From: Pseudomonas californiensis
Lineage (GTDB): Bacteria; Pseudomonadota; Gammaproteobacteria; Pseudomonadales; Pseudomonadaceae
Length of the DNA stretch: 64,000 nt
Direction: 5' to 3'
Assembly (NCBI RefSeq): GCF_021147775.1
Contig: NZ_JAGTPK010000002.1
Location: 186,001 to 250,000 of the forward strand
Shown here: piece after piece, positions 53,701-62,268 of the stretch
How positions within the stretch are numbered: position 1 is the first letter of the stretch
How the letters are laid out: each line of letters opens with the position of its first letter
Translations under genes and position numbers: made by a program
The notes under the pieces: model-generated
Told to the model about the DNA's origin: nothing
The model's database searches: none
The model's input: the letters and a program-made list of their open reading frames with translations, nothing else

Positions 53701-55605
53701 GGCATCGGCGACATGGCCGGCGACGTGTTCGGCAACGGCCTGTTGATGTCCGACAAGCTGCAACTGGTCGCCGCGTTCAACCACCTGCACATCTTCATCG
53801 ACCCGAATCCGGACCCGGCCACCAGCTTCGTCGAGCGTCAGCGTCTGTTCGACCTGCCGCGTTCGGCCTGGACCGACTACGACACCAGCATCATGTCCGC
53901 TGGCGGCGGTATCTTCCCGCGCAGTGCCAAGAGCATCGCGATCACCGAGCAGATGAAAGCGCGCTTCGACATCAAGGCCGACAAGCTGACCCCGACCGAA
54001 CTGCTGCACGCGCTGCTCAAGGCACCGGTGGACCTGTTGTGGAATGGCGGCATCGGCACCTATGTGAAGTCGAGCGAAGAGTCCCATGCTGACGTAGGCG
54101 ACAAGGCCAACGACGCTCTGCGTGTCGACGGTAACGAGTTGCGCTGCAAAGTGGTGGGTGAGGGCGGCAACCTGGGCATGACCCAGCTTGGCCGTGTCGA
54201 GTTCGGCCTCAACGGCGGCGCGACCAACACTGACTTCATCGACAACGCCGGTGGTGTGGACTGCTCCGACCACGAAGTGAACATCAAGATCCTGCTCAAC
54301 GAAGTGGTGCAGGCTGGCGACATGACTGAAAAGCAGCGTAACCAGCTGCTTGAAAGCATGACCGACGAAGTGGGTCACCTGGTTCTGGGCAACAACTACA
54401 AGCAGACTCAGGCACTGTCTCTGGCAGCACGTCGTGCTTTCGAGCGCATCGCTGAGTACAAGCGCCTGATGAACGACCTTGAAGTGCGCGGCAAGCTGGA
54501 TCGCGCCATCGAGTTCCTGCCGGCCGAAGACCAGATCGCCGAGCGCGTAGCGGCGGGCCATGGCCTGAGCCGTGCCGAACTCTCGGTGCTTATCTCCTAC
54601 AGCAAGATCGACCTCAAGGAAGCCTTGCTGGAATCCCGTGTGCCGGATGATGACTACCTGGCCCGCGACATGGAAACGGCGTTCCCGCCATCGCTGGGCG
54701 CCAAGTTCTCCACGGCCATGCGCGGTCACCGTCTGAAACGCGAGATCGTCAGCACCCAGATCGCCAACGACCTGGTCAACCACATGGGCATCACCTTCGT
54801 GCAACGACTCAAAGAGTCGACTGGCATGAGTGCCGCGAATGTGGCCGGTGCTTACGTGATCGTGCGTGACATCTTTCACCTCCCGCACTGGTTCCGTCAG
54901 ATCGAAGCGCTGGATTACAAAGTGTCTGCCGAAGTCCAACTGGCGCTGATGGATGAGCTGATGCGTCTCGGGCGTCGTGCCACGCGCTGGTTCCTGCGCA
55001 GCCGTCGCAACGAGCTGGATGCCGGTCGTGACGTAGCGCACTTCGGTCCGCACATCGCTGCACTGGGCCTCAAACTCGACGAACTGCTGGAAGGTCCGAC
55101 CCGCGAAGTCTGGCAGACCCGTTATCAGGCGTATGTCGAAGCCGGTGTGCCTGAGTTGCTGGCCCGCATGGTTGCAGGCACCAGCCACTTGTACACGTTG
55201 CTGCCGATCATCGAAGCGTCTGACGTCACCGGGCAGAACGCTGCCGACGTGGCCAAGGCTTACTTCGCAGTGGGCAGTGCGCTGGACGTGACCTGGTACC
55301 TGCAACAGATCAGCAGTCTGCCAGTGGAAAACAACTGGCAGGCGCTGGCGCGTGAAGCGTTCCGCGACGACATCGACTGGCAGCAGCGCGCAATCACCGT
55401 ATCGGTCCTGCAAATGCCTGACGGCCCGGCAGACATCGAGGAGCGTCTGGCGCTGTGGCTTGAACAGCACTCGCTGATGGTCGAGCGCTGGCGCGCCATG
55501 CTGGTCGAGCTGCGTGCGGCCAGCGGCACGGACTACGCCATGTATGCCGTCGCCAACCGCGAGCTGCTTGACCTGGCCATGAGCGGGCAGACCGTCACCG
55601 TCTGA
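50749..55605 (+). CDS. gdhB: NAD-specific glutamate dehydrogenase, large (180 kDa class)
   Basis: This 1618-residue protein matches the known size of the large NAD-GDH. It oxidatively deaminates glutamate to 2-oxoglutarate and ammonia for catabolism. The catalytic core is in the middle: FGNVARGGLRWSDREEDFRT, EVLGLVKAQQVKNSVIVPVG then AKGGFVPRRLP, GSAGYDHKKMGITAKGAWVG and a nucleotide-binding GIGDMAGDVFGNGLL. The long N-terminal part carries regulatory ACT-like regions. GGAG lies 9 bases before ATG 50749. A 1520-residue open frame on the other strand is a codon-usage shadow. A terminator follows at 55631. Confidence 0.97.
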   Translation: MAFFTAASKADFQHQLQSALAQHISEQALPQVALFAEQFFGIISLDELTQRRLSDLAGCTLSAWRLLERFEHAHPQVRVYNPDYERHGWQSTHTAVEVLHHDLPFLVDSVRTELNRRGYSIHTLQTTVLSVRRSATGELLELLPKGAAGDDVFQESLMYLEIDRCANASELNVLARELEQVLGEVRAAVEDFEPMKARLHELLASIDANEYNTDVEEKAEIKVFLQWLVDNHFTFLGYEEFEVSNDAEGGQLVYDESSFLGLTKLLRPGLSREELHIEDYAVKYLQEPKLLSFAKAAVPSRVHRPAYPDFVSIRQIDASGKVIKECRFMGLYTSSVYGESVRQIPYIRRKVAEVERRSGFDAKAHLGKELAQVVEVLPRDDLFQTPIDELFSTVMSIVQIQERNKIRVFLRKDPYGRFCYCLAYVPRDVYSTEVRQKIQQVLMDRLKASDCEFWTFFSESVLARVQLILRVDPKINLEIDVSQLENEVIQACRSWKDDYASLVVESFGEAHGTNVLADFPKGFPAGYRERFAAHSAVVDMQHVLSLSETNPLVMSFYQPLAGDRQQLHCKLYHADTPLALSDVLPILENLGLRVLGEFPYRLHHANGREFWIHDFAFTYGEGLNLDIQQLNDTLQDAFVHIVRGDAENDAFNRLVLTAGLPWRDVALLRAYARYLKQIRLGFDLGYIASTLNNHTDIARELTRLFKTRFYLARKLGSDDLDDKQLRLEQAILTALDDVQVLNEDRILRRYLDLIKATLRTNFYQADANGQSKSYFSFKFNPRLIPELPKPVPKFEIFVYSPRVEGVHLRFGNVARGGLRWSDREEDFRTEVLGLVKAQQVKNSVIVPVGAKGGFVPRRLPTTGNRDEVQAEAIACYRIFISGLLDITDNLKEGTLVPPVNVVRHDDDDPYLVVAADKGTATFSDIANGIAIDYGFWLGDAFASGGSAGYDHKKMGITAKGAWVGVQRHFRERDINVQQDSISVIGIGDMAGDVFGNGLLMSDKLQLVAAFNHLHIFIDPNPDPATSFVERQRLFDLPRSAWTDYDTSIMSAGGGIFPRSAKSIAITEQMKARFDIKADKLTPTELLHALLKAPVDLLWNGGIGTYVKSSEESHADVGDKANDALRVDGNELRCKVVGEGGNLGMTQLGRVEFGLNGGATNTDFIDNAGGVDCSDHEVNIKILLNEVVQAGDMTEKQRNQLLESMTDEVGHLVLGNNYKQTQALSLAARRAFERIAEYKRLMNDLEVRGKLDRAIEFLPAEDQIAERVAAGHGLSRAELSVLISYSKIDLKEALLESRVPDDDYLARDMETAFPPSLGAKFSTAMRGHRLKREIVSTQIANDLVNHMGITFVQRLKESTGMSAANVAGAYVIVRDIFHLPHWFRQIEALDYKVSAEVQLALMDELMRLGRRATRWFLRSRRNELDAGRDVAHFGPHIAALGLKLDELLEGPTREVWQTRYQAYVEAGVPELLARMVAGTSHLYTLLPIIEASDVTGQNAADVAKAYFAVGSALDVTWYLQQISSLPVENNWQALAREAFRDDIDWQQRAITVSVLQMPDGPADIEERLALWLEQHSLMVERWRAMLVELRAASGTDYAMYAVANRELLDLAMSGQTVTV

Positions 55606-55630
55606 CTGTCCTGACAGGCTGTAACGTTGA

Positions 55631-55664
55631 AAAACCCCACGTCGAAAGGCGTGGGGTTTTTTAT
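55631..55664 (+). terminator. Rho-independent terminator after gdhB
   Basis: AAAACCCCACG (55631-55641) pairs perfectly with CGTGGGGTTTT (55650-55660), followed by more T. It works for gdhB and could act in the other direction for the convergent EamA gene. Confidence 0.92.
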
Positions 55665-55707
55665 TGTGTGTGGCTGGATGGGTCTCAGGGCTGTGTCGTG
55701 AGGTTCT

Positions 55708-56604
55708 TCACGTTGAAAAGCGTCTGGCCCCGGCTACGCACACAATGACCGCCAGGGTCACGCCGAGCATGCCGAGGCTGACGGGCTCATCCAGCAGAGT
55801 GGCGGCCAGTGTCAGGCCGAAAAAGGGCTGCAGAAGCTGAAGCTGGCCGACCGCAGCGATGCCGCCCTGCGCCAGACCGCGGTACCAGAACACAAAACCG
55901 ATCAGCATGCTGAACACCGACACGTAGAACAGACTGCTCCATGCCGGGGCGCTGATGTCGGCGAATGTGGGTGGCCTGAGAAAAAAGCTCAGCGCCAGCA
56001 TGACCGGCAACGCCAGCACCAACGCCCAACAGATAACCTGCCAGCCGCCCAGTGTTCGAGAAAGCCGTGCACCTTCCGCATAGCCCAGCCCGCAAGCGAC
56101 GATCGCCAGCAACATCAGGATGTCACCAGTTACAGAGGCGGTGATGCTTTGCGACGCCGCGAAACCCACCACCGTCGCGCTGCCGGCTATCGAAAACACC
56201 CAGAAGATCGGCTTTGGGCGTTCGCCGCCGCGCCATACGCCGAAGATCGCTGTCATCAGGGGCAGCAAGCCGACGAAGACGATGGAGTGCGCAGACGTCA
56301 CATGCTGCAGAGCCAACGCCGTCAGCAACGGAAACCCGACCACAACGCCCAGTGCCACAATGGCCAACGAAAACAGCTGTGATGTAGCCGGACGTTTTTC
56401 CCTGAAAATGGCCAGCATGCACAGCGCCAGAAGCCCGGCAATGGTGGCGCGTGCGGCAGTGAGGAAGACCGGATCGAACTCCGTTACCGCGATACGCGTG
56501 GCGGGCAGGGAGCCGCTGAAGATCAATACGCCGATCAGTCCGTTTACCCAGCCGCTGATCGGTCTGCCGGTCTCTTTCGCCGGACGGTTCATTGCCTGTT
56601 CCAT
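55708..56604 (-). CDS. EamA/DMT family transporter
   Basis: The protein has 298 residues with ten hydrophobic helices in two EamA repeats (FSGSLPATRIAVTEFDPVFL in the first; YVSVFSMLIGFVFWYRGLAQ and LQPFFGLTLAATLLDEPVSL in the second). It probably exports an amino acid or small metabolite. The gene is divergent from a MocR-type regulator 92 bases away, a common arrangement in which the regulator controls the transporter. Start ATG 56604 is preferred over ATG 56592 or TTG 56625; no strong ribosome site. Confidence 0.9.
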   Translation of the reverse strand: MEQAMNRPAKETGRPISGWVNGLIGVLIFSGSLPATRIAVTEFDPVFLTAARATIAGLLALCMLAIFREKRPATSQLFSLAIVALGVVVGFPLLTALALQHVTSAHSIVFVGLLPLMTAIFGVWRGGERPKPIFWVFSIAGSATVVGFAASQSITASVTGDILMLLAIVACGLGYAEGARLSRTLGGWQVICWALVLALPVMLALSFFLRPPTFADISAPAWSSLFYVSVFSMLIGFVFWYRGLAQGGIAAVGQLQLLQPFFGLTLAATLLDEPVSLGMLGVTLAVIVCVAGARRFST

Positions 56605-56696
56605 GGCTGCACTCGCGCTGTTCAAAGGAAGTTGATTGCGGCATCGTAGAGCGGCAATTCAGCACAATCAAAAAATTGTCATGGATACAGTCCGCT

Positions 56697-58028
56697 ATGC
56701 CTCGTTCGCGCTACAAGTCCCTGGTCGACAGGTTCGCTGCAGATATCCGGTCGGGACATTTACCGCCGGGTTCGCGCTTGCCCACCCATCGTAAGCTCGC
56801 GACCACAGAGGGGCTGGCGCTGGTAACGGCCACGCGTGTCTACGCCGAGCTGGAAGCAATGGGGTTGGTCAGCGGTGAAGCAGGGCGGGGCACGTTCGTC
56901 CGCGAGACAGCGTTGTCGCCGGGGCTGGGTGTTGACCAGAAAGAAGTCGCGGTCGGCATGATTGATTTCAACTTCAATTACCCGGCGCTGCCAGGTCAGG
57001 CAGAACTGCTGCGCAAGGCTTTGCGCCAGTTGGCATTGTCCGGCGATCTTGAAGCGTTGTTGCGTTACCAGCCTCACGCAGGCCGCCTTCATGAGCGTGC
57101 TGCTGTCGCCTGCCATTTGCATGTGCGCGGGCTGGTGGTGGACGCCGGGCAGGTGCTGATCGTCAACGGCGCGCAGCAGGGGCTGGCTGTCGCCATGATG
57201 GCGCTGTTGAAACCCGGCGACGTGATAGCGGCGGATACGCTGACCTACTCAGGCTTCAAGGTGCTGGCTGAAACCCTGCATCTGGAGGTGCTGCCCATCC
57301 CCGTGCTTGAGAACGGTCCGGATCTGGACGCGCTTGAAGCGCTGTGCCACCAACGTTATGTCAAAGCCGTGTACGCCATGCCCACCCTGCACAATCCACT
57401 TGGTTGGGTGATGGACGCGGCTCAGCGACAGAAACTGGTGACGATTGCACGACAGCACGGGTTGCTGATCATCGAGGACGCGGCGTACGCCTTTCTGGTC
57501 GAAAACGCCCCCGCGCCGCTCGCGCAGCTTGCCCCGGAGCGGACAGTTTATGTGTCGGGGCTGTCCAAGAGTGTTGCCACGGGCCTGCGGGTCGGGTTCG
57601 TGGCAGCGCCGGTCGACAAGGTGCATGTCATGGAACGTACCCTCCGGGCGACCACCTGGAACACGCCAGGTGTCATGACGGCCATCGCCACCGGCTGGCT
57701 CGAGGACGGCACCGTCCTGCAACTGGAGACAGAAAAGCGTCGTGATGCGCAGGCCAGGCAGGCTTTGGCGCGTGAGGTGCTGGCAGGCGTTCACTTTCTG
57801 AGCCACCACGCTTCGTATTTTCTGTGGCTGCCGCTGCCAGAAGACGCGCGTGCAGATCAGGTGGCCATGGCCTTGTTACGCCAGAACGTCGCCGTCTCGA
57901 CAGCCGAGCCATTTGCGATTGCTGGCAGCGCGCCGCATGCCATTCGTATCGCGCTGGGTTCCGTGGGCATGGAAGACCTGCGCCGAGGGCTCGAAAAGGT
58001 CAGAGACGCGGTTCTGGTCTATTCGTAA
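56697..58028 (+). CDS. MocR-type regulator (GntR winged helix + aminotransferase domain)
   Basis: The protein has 443 residues. A winged helix (about 1-70, MPRSRYKSLVDRFAADIRSG, THRKLATTEGLALVTATRVY) is joined to a fold-type I aminotransferase domain (about 100-440). The PLP lysine is in YVSGLSKSVATGLRVGFVAA, and NPLGWVMD and IIEDAAYAFL are conserved. It uses PLP as cofactor or effector for transcription control. Adjacent divergent EamA transporter is the likely target. Imperfect palindrome ACAAT-N6-ATTGT lies at 56664-56679 in the shared region. Its own start lacks a strong ribosome site. Confidence 0.92.
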   Translation: MPRSRYKSLVDRFAADIRSGHLPPGSRLPTHRKLATTEGLALVTATRVYAELEAMGLVSGEAGRGTFVRETALSPGLGVDQKEVAVGMIDFNFNYPALPGQAELLRKALRQLALSGDLEALLRYQPHAGRLHERAAVACHLHVRGLVVDAGQVLIVNGAQQGLAVAMMALLKPGDVIAADTLTYSGFKVLAETLHLEVLPIPVLENGPDLDALEALCHQRYVKAVYAMPTLHNPLGWVMDAAQRQKLVTIARQHGLLIIEDAAYAFLVENAPAPLAQLAPERTVYVSGLSKSVATGLRVGFVAAPVDKVHVMERTLRATTWNTPGVMTAIATGWLEDGTVLQLETEKRRDAQARQALAREVLAGVHFLSHHASYFLWLPLPEDARADQVAMALLRQNVAVSTAEPFAIAGSAPHAIRIALGSVGMEDLRRGLEKVRDAVLVYS

Positions 58029-58533
58029 GCCAGCGGTGCAAAGAAAGCCCAGTCCGACACACTCAAAAACAAACAGCGCCTTTCTACCCCAATAGCCGCC
58101 ACACCGAAGAGTGCGACGCAAGGTGCAGCGACCGCCGGATCAGTGTCAGGACCAAGGGATCCGCCGCAGACCTACCCAACCTGAGCCAGGGCTTCACCCA
58201 CTTTGGCCCCATCAAAATGGGTCGCCGAGGGGCGAAAAGGTGACCTGAGCCGAGCGCAGAGACCACTGAATCCGCAGCTCAAGAAAGTGACCTGCTGATA
58301 CATCTGCCCGACATGTATTGCCTGACAAACAGCCTTCGCGAGCAAGCTCGCTCACGACGCCGCACTTCACAATCCGTGAGTGTGTGAAATCTGGGGGTGA
58401 GCTTGCCGACGAGGGGCCAATGTATTCAACGAAAACCGAGCGGGTTGACGTAGCCAGCAGGTTTTTTGACACTCCTGATCATTGTGGTAGTCCGATAGGC
58501 ACTCATTCGCCCGTTTTCAGAGGAGAATTCATC
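58029..58533. other. Intergenic region with REP sequences, no supported gene
   Basis: This 505-base stretch has no credible coding region. It carries a canonical REP and a degenerate partner at 58334-58421. GAGGAG just before 58534 belongs to the next gene. Confidence 0.6.
58334..58421. repeat. REP/BIME element
   Basis: CCTTCGCGAGCAAGCTCGCT contains the perfect palindrome GCGAGC-AA-GCTCGC (58338-58351), the standard Pseudomonas REP. A degenerate inverted partner, GGTGAGCTTGCCGACGAGGG, lies about 60 bases downstream. Together they form a BIME-like pair. Confidence 0.8.
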
Positions 58534-59085
58534 ATGCACGCAGACGCACTCACATGGGGCTACGGGCCTCGGACGCTTGAAGTGTTCCTTGAGCCAACCT
58601 GCCCGTTCTCGGTCAAGGCCTTCCTCAAGTTCGACGAGCTGTTACAGCAGGCTGGCGAAGACCACCTGACTTTGAAGATCCGCCTGCAATCGCAACCCTG
58701 GCACATGTACTCGGGCGTCATCGTCCGTTGCATCCTGGCGGCCTCGATGCTTGAAGGTGGCAAGGCAGCCGCAAAGACAGTGATGGCCGCCGTTGCCGCG
58801 CATCGCGAAGAGTTCGAGTTCGAGTTCGAGCATCACGCCTGTGGCCCCAATATGGACGCCACACCGAACGACATCATTGCTCGCCTTGAGCGTTACAGCG
58901 GTATCGCGCTCGCCGAAGCCTTCGCTTTGCCAGAGCTGGAGCACGCGGTCAAATGGCACTGCAAATACGCCCGGCAGAACGGCATCCATGTGTCTCCGAC
59001 CTTCATGGTCGACGGTCTGGTGCAGCCCGGCATGAGCAGCGGCGATACGGTTGCACAGTGGTTGACTCAGCTTCAGCTGGGTTGA
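58534..59085 (+). CDS. DsbA-fold (thioredoxin-like) protein with single active-site cysteine
   Basis: This 183-residue protein begins MHADALTWGYGPRTLEVFLE. PTCPFSVKAFLKFDELL is in the position of a DsbA active site, but only one cysteine is present (CPFS, Cys23), so it is not a standard disulfide oxidase. A cis-proline region reads HVSPTFMVDG, as in thioredoxin folds. No signal peptide; cytoplasmic. Possible roles are glutathione-dependent isomerase/transferase or peroxide-linked activity, suggested by the nearby AhpD-like and azoreductase genes. AGGAG precedes ATG 58534. Confidence 0.82.
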   Translation: MHADALTWGYGPRTLEVFLEPTCPFSVKAFLKFDELLQQAGEDHLTLKIRLQSQPWHMYSGVIVRCILAASMLEGGKAAAKTVMAAVAAHREEFEFEFEHHACGPNMDATPNDIIARLERYSGIALAEAFALPELEHAVKWHCKYARQNGIHVSPTFMVDGLVQPGMSSGDTVAQWLTQLQLG

Positions 59086-59148
59086 CAGGGCGCCGCTGTC
59101 TGCTTGTCTCCGGTGACCGGTTTCGGCAGCGCAGCGGCATCGTCGCGT

Positions 59149-59580
59149 CTAGAGTTTCATGCCCACAGCCAAGCGATTGAACGCATTCATCAGTGCTGCC
59201 GCGAGAGTCAGATCCGAAATTTCTGCGTCAGTGAAAAGTTTTTTCAACGGCTCATAGAGCTCATCCGGTGCGCCTTTTTCGCTGACATGGGTCAGCGTCT
59301 CGGCCCACGCGAGCGCTGCGCGTTCACGTGCATCGAACAATTCGCTGATCCGCCAGCCGGCCAGACAGTCGAGCTTTGCCTGCGGCACTTCGCAGTCACG
59401 CAGGGTTTGTGAATGCTTGCCAAGGCAGAACGAACAGCCGTTGATCTGCGATATCCGCAAATAGATCAATTCGAGCAGCGGCAGCCCCAATGAACTTTCT
59501 GCCAGCGCATCGTTGGTGACGAGCAGGCCTTTGTAGGCCGCCGGTGAGAGTGAGGGGAAGGGCAGTCTGAGTTGGCTCAT
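59149..59580 (-). CDS. Carboxymuconolactone decarboxylase family protein (AhpD-like)
   Basis: The 143-residue protein carries the alkylhydroperoxidase-type motif CSFCLGKHSQTLRD (CxxC...H) in ELIYLRISQINGCSFCLGKH, and ERAALAWAETLTHVSEKGAP. Such proteins act as small disulfide-based peroxidases or decarboxylases. AGGAG precedes ATG 59580. It is 28 bases after the azoreductase-like gene on the same strand, so it is likely in that operon, controlled with the adjacent MocR regulator. Confidence 0.9.
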   Translation of the reverse strand: MSQLRLPFPSLSPAAYKGLLVTNDALAESSLGLPLLELIYLRISQINGCSFCLGKHSQTLRDCEVPQAKLDCLAGWRISELFDARERAALAWAETLTHVSEKGAPDELYEPLKKLFTDAEISDLTLAAALMNAFNRLAVGMKL

Positions 59581-59608
59581 GGTAAAACTCCTGTGAGAAA
59601 AGATGGGT

Positions 59609-60229
59609 TCAGGCGCAGGTCAGCTGGCTGAACAGCGGTTGCAACACCAGCTTGCGGCGTGCCTGATCCAGCACCGAGCGCACCTCGTCCTCGCTGGAAA
59701 CCAGGCCCTGCAGATAGGTGAAGTGGGTGTCGAAAAGCCCCAGGGTGTTCAGTACGACCCGCAGGTAAGAAGTCAGAAAGTCCGGTTGCCGGGCACCTTC
59801 GCCCTGGTGATACCCACCGGAACCGACCAGCACGTAAACCGGGCGGTCGACCAGAAGTCCGGTTTTGCCTTCTGGTCCCGAACGGAAGGTGCGCTCGATC
59901 CGCAGTACGTAGTCAATCCACAGTTTCAAAGCAGCAGGCAGCGAAAAGTTGTGCATCGGTGTAGCAATGATCAGCACATCGCAGGCTTCCAGTTCCCGAA
60001 TCAGCCCCTCCGAAACATCGAACACCGGAGCATCAAACGGCGTCCTGGTGGTCAGGGCTCGCGCGTACTCAAGTCCCAGCGGGGGCAGAGGAATCGTGCC
60101 CACTTCGCGCTGAGTCAATCGAAGATTCGGGTATCGATGCCTGAGCGAGGCCACCAGTTCCAGCGCCAATTGGTGGGCATGGGAAGCGCTGCCCTGCGGG
60201 CTGGCGTTTATCAGCAGCACATTGTTCAT
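59609..60229 (-). CDS. FMN-dependent NADH-azoreductase-like flavoprotein
   Basis: The 206-residue protein begins MNNVLLINASPQGSASHAHQ (flavodoxin-like start), with ADVLIIATPMHNFSLPAALK-like CDVLIIATPMHNFSLPAALK as the AzoR FMN loop, WIDYVLRIERTF and VLVGSGGYHQGEGARQPDFL. AzoR enzymes reduce quinones and azo compounds with NADH. It overlaps the upstream GNAT gene by 4 bases. Confidence 0.9.
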   Translation of the reverse strand: MNNVLLINASPQGSASHAHQLALELVASLRHRYPNLRLTQREVGTIPLPPLGLEYARALTTRTPFDAPVFDVSEGLIRELEACDVLIIATPMHNFSLPAALKLWIDYVLRIERTFRSGPEGKTGLLVDRPVYVLVGSGGYHQGEGARQPDFLTSYLRVVLNTLGLFDTHFTYLQGLVSSEDEVRSVLDQARRKLVLQPLFSQLTCA

Positions 60230-60672
60230 TGCGGACTCCTCGCCAGTAGGCTCTGTGTGAAATGCATACCTTTGGCCAAAAGCCCCTGACGGAAGTAGAA
60301 ACGCTGGGCCAAGGCCATGTGCAACCCGGTGTCCAGCACCAGGTGATCGCAGTCGCGCCTTGTAGCTTCTTCGCGAACTCTGCTCAGCAGGCTGGCACCC
60401 AGCCCTTGACGATGCATATCCGGATCGACGACCAGGTCGTCAACGTAGATGAAACGGCCATACAGCAGGTTTTCCAGCTCGCGGTAGCCTGCCAGCCCGA
60501 CCATCGTCTGATCCCGGCAGGCGGCCAATAACCGATATCCCTGGGTGAGTTGTCGACTCAGCTGTTGGCGGTAGGTCTGCTCATTCGTGAGGTGCGGCCG
60601 CAGTGTCTGCATCAAGCCGAAGCTCTTGCGCAGGTCTGCGTCGGTGTCCAGATGCTCGAAGGTGTACGTCAT
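60226..60672 (-). CDS. GNAT family N-acetyltransferase
   Basis: This 148-residue protein has the GNAT acetyl-CoA motif HRQGLGASLLSRVREEA after RFIYVDDLVVDPDM, and LVLDTGLHMALAQRFYFRQG near the end. Substrate unknown. It is the first gene of the GNAT-azoreductase-AhpD unit, 97 bases from the divergent MocR regulator that probably controls it. Confidence 0.9.
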   Translation of the reverse strand: MTYTFEHLDTDADLRKSFGLMQTLRPHLTNEQTYRQQLSRQLTQGYRLLAACRDQTMVGLAGYRELENLLYGRFIYVDDLVVDPDMHRQGLGASLLSRVREEATRRDCDHLVLDTGLHMALAQRFYFRQGLLAKGMHFTQSLLARSPQ

Positions 60673-60769
60673 GTTCGTCGTGCCCTTGCTCGGTGGTGCG
60701 GAGAAGGGCTTACTTTAGAGGTGTAATGGCATAGGCTATAGAGCCAAAAATTGAACAAACGACTAGGCC

Positions 60770-62170
60770 ATGGCATTTTCCTTTGAGCTGGATCGTGATC
60801 TCAACGCACCTGTATACCGCCAGCTGTATCAGCGCTTTCGCGAGTGCATTGCTGACGGCCGTTTATGTGCAGGCGACCGGGTTCCGGCTGTTCGTGCGCT
60901 GGCCGCAGAGTTGAATCTGGCCCGTGGCACAGTCGAGGCGGCGTATCAGCTTTTGATTGGCGAAGGCTATCTGATCTCGCGAGGGCCGGCCGGGACGATT
61001 GTTTCGCCGCACCTTTCACGTCAGGCTTCGCCTGTGCCGCGCGCAGCAACGATCCCCGGCGACTATCAGGCAATTCACACCGGAACTCCTCCGCTCGCCT
61101 TGCAGATGGGGCTGCCAGCGCTGGATGCTTTTCCCCGCAAACTATGGACAAGGCTGGCGGCTCGTCAGTTGCGGGGTTCCGGTTTTGAGGGGCTGGTCTA
61201 TCCCGAGGCGCGTGGTCACGCCCCGTTGCGTGCGGCCATCGCGAGCTATCTGGGTATCTCTCGTGGCATCACCTGTAATGCCGAGCAAGTGTTCGTGTGC
61301 GCGGGTTATCGCGCCTGCCTGGACTTGATCAGTCGTACCTTGATGAGGCCGGGCGATGTCTGTTGGGTGGAAGACCCGGGTTATTTCATGGCGAGCGAGA
61401 CGCTTGAACAGGCTGGCGCGCAATTGGTACCGGTCCCGGTGGATGAGGAGGGCCTGGACGTGATGCAAGGTATCGCGCTTGCCCCGACAGCGCGCTTTGC
61501 CGTGGTTACGCCAACCCATCAGAGCCCGCTGGGAATGTCATTGACCCTGGCGCGTCGATTGGCGCTGCTGAGCTGGGCCAATCAGCAGGGCAGCTGGATC
61601 ATCGAGGATGATTACGACAGCGAATACCGCTACCTCGGCAAGCCTCTGCCGGCGCTCAAAAGCCTTGATGAGCAGGGGCGCGTGCTCTACACCGGTACGT
61701 TCAGCAAGGTTCTGTTTCCGGGATTGCGTCTGGCCTATCTGGTGGTGCCGCCGGAACAGGTCGAGACGTTTGCGCGTCAGGCAGATCGTTTGCACAACCA
61801 TTGTCCCCAGCTCTTGCAGGCCACAGTCACGGCTTTTCTCAGTGAAGGGCACTTTGCGCGCCATCTGAACAAAATGCGCAGCCTGTACGCGCTTCGTCGC
61901 CAATGGTTGATCGATGCACTGAAGTGGCAGTTTGGCGAGCGGCTGCAGATCAATCCGCAGGCGGGAGGCATGCATCTGGTTGCCATCCTGAAGACAGGAA
62001 GCGACGTGAATATCACCGGGCGTGCGAAGCGGGAAGGGCTGGCCATCGAGCCGTTATCGAAATGGTACCGGCGCGCAACACCCCGGAACGGCCTGGTCAT
62101 CTGCTTCACCAATGTCGCGAGCGCTGAGCAGGCAGCGGCACTGGCGCTTCGGTTGGCGCAGGTGCTGTAG
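60770..62170 (+). CDS. MocR-type regulator (GntR winged helix + aminotransferase domain)
   Basis: The protein has 466 residues. The winged helix (about 1-75: YRQLYQRFRECIADGRLCAG, VPAVRALAAELNLARGTVEA, GPAGTIVSPH) is joined to an aminotransferase-like domain (about 105-465) with IIEDDYDSEYRY and the PLP lysine in LYTGTFSKVLFPGLRLAYLV. It is divergent from the GNAT-azoreductase operon. Candidate control sequence TGGC-N12-GCCA lies at 60727-60746. The two MocR proteins in this window are clearly different subtypes. Confidence 0.93.
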   Translation: MAFSFELDRDLNAPVYRQLYQRFRECIADGRLCAGDRVPAVRALAAELNLARGTVEAAYQLLIGEGYLISRGPAGTIVSPHLSRQASPVPRAATIPGDYQAIHTGTPPLALQMGLPALDAFPRKLWTRLAARQLRGSGFEGLVYPEARGHAPLRAAIASYLGISRGITCNAEQVFVCAGYRACLDLISRTLMRPGDVCWVEDPGYFMASETLEQAGAQLVPVPVDEEGLDVMQGIALAPTARFAVVTPTHQSPLGMSLTLARRLALLSWANQQGSWIIEDDYDSEYRYLGKPLPALKSLDEQGRVLYTGTFSKVLFPGLRLAYLVVPPEQVETFARQADRLHNHCPQLLQATVTAFLSEGHFARHLNKMRSLYALRRQWLIDALKWQFGERLQINPQAGGMHLVAILKTGSDVNITGRAKREGLAIEPLSKWYRRATPRNGLVICFTNVASAEQAAALALRLAQVL

Positions 62171-62218
62171 CGTCATGTTCATGGCAGTTGGAGGGAATAC
62201 CACCTGAACCATGGGCAT

Positions 62219-62251
62219 AAAAAAACCCCATCACGAGGATGGGGTTCTTTT
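62219..62251. terminator. Bidirectional terminator between the MocR and acnB genes
   Basis: AAACCCCATC and GATGGGGTT form a hairpin around a short ACGAG loop, flanked by A runs on one side and TTCTTTT on the other. The genes converge here, so it can serve both. Confidence 0.85.
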
Positions 62252-62268
62252 AACGCAGTGTTACGTGC

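Noticed and set aside
50908..55470. A 1520-residue open frame on the minus strand opposite gdhB
   Set aside because: It mirrors the gdhB frame through GC-rich codon bias, lacks domain motifs and a ribosome site; gdhB is unmistakable.
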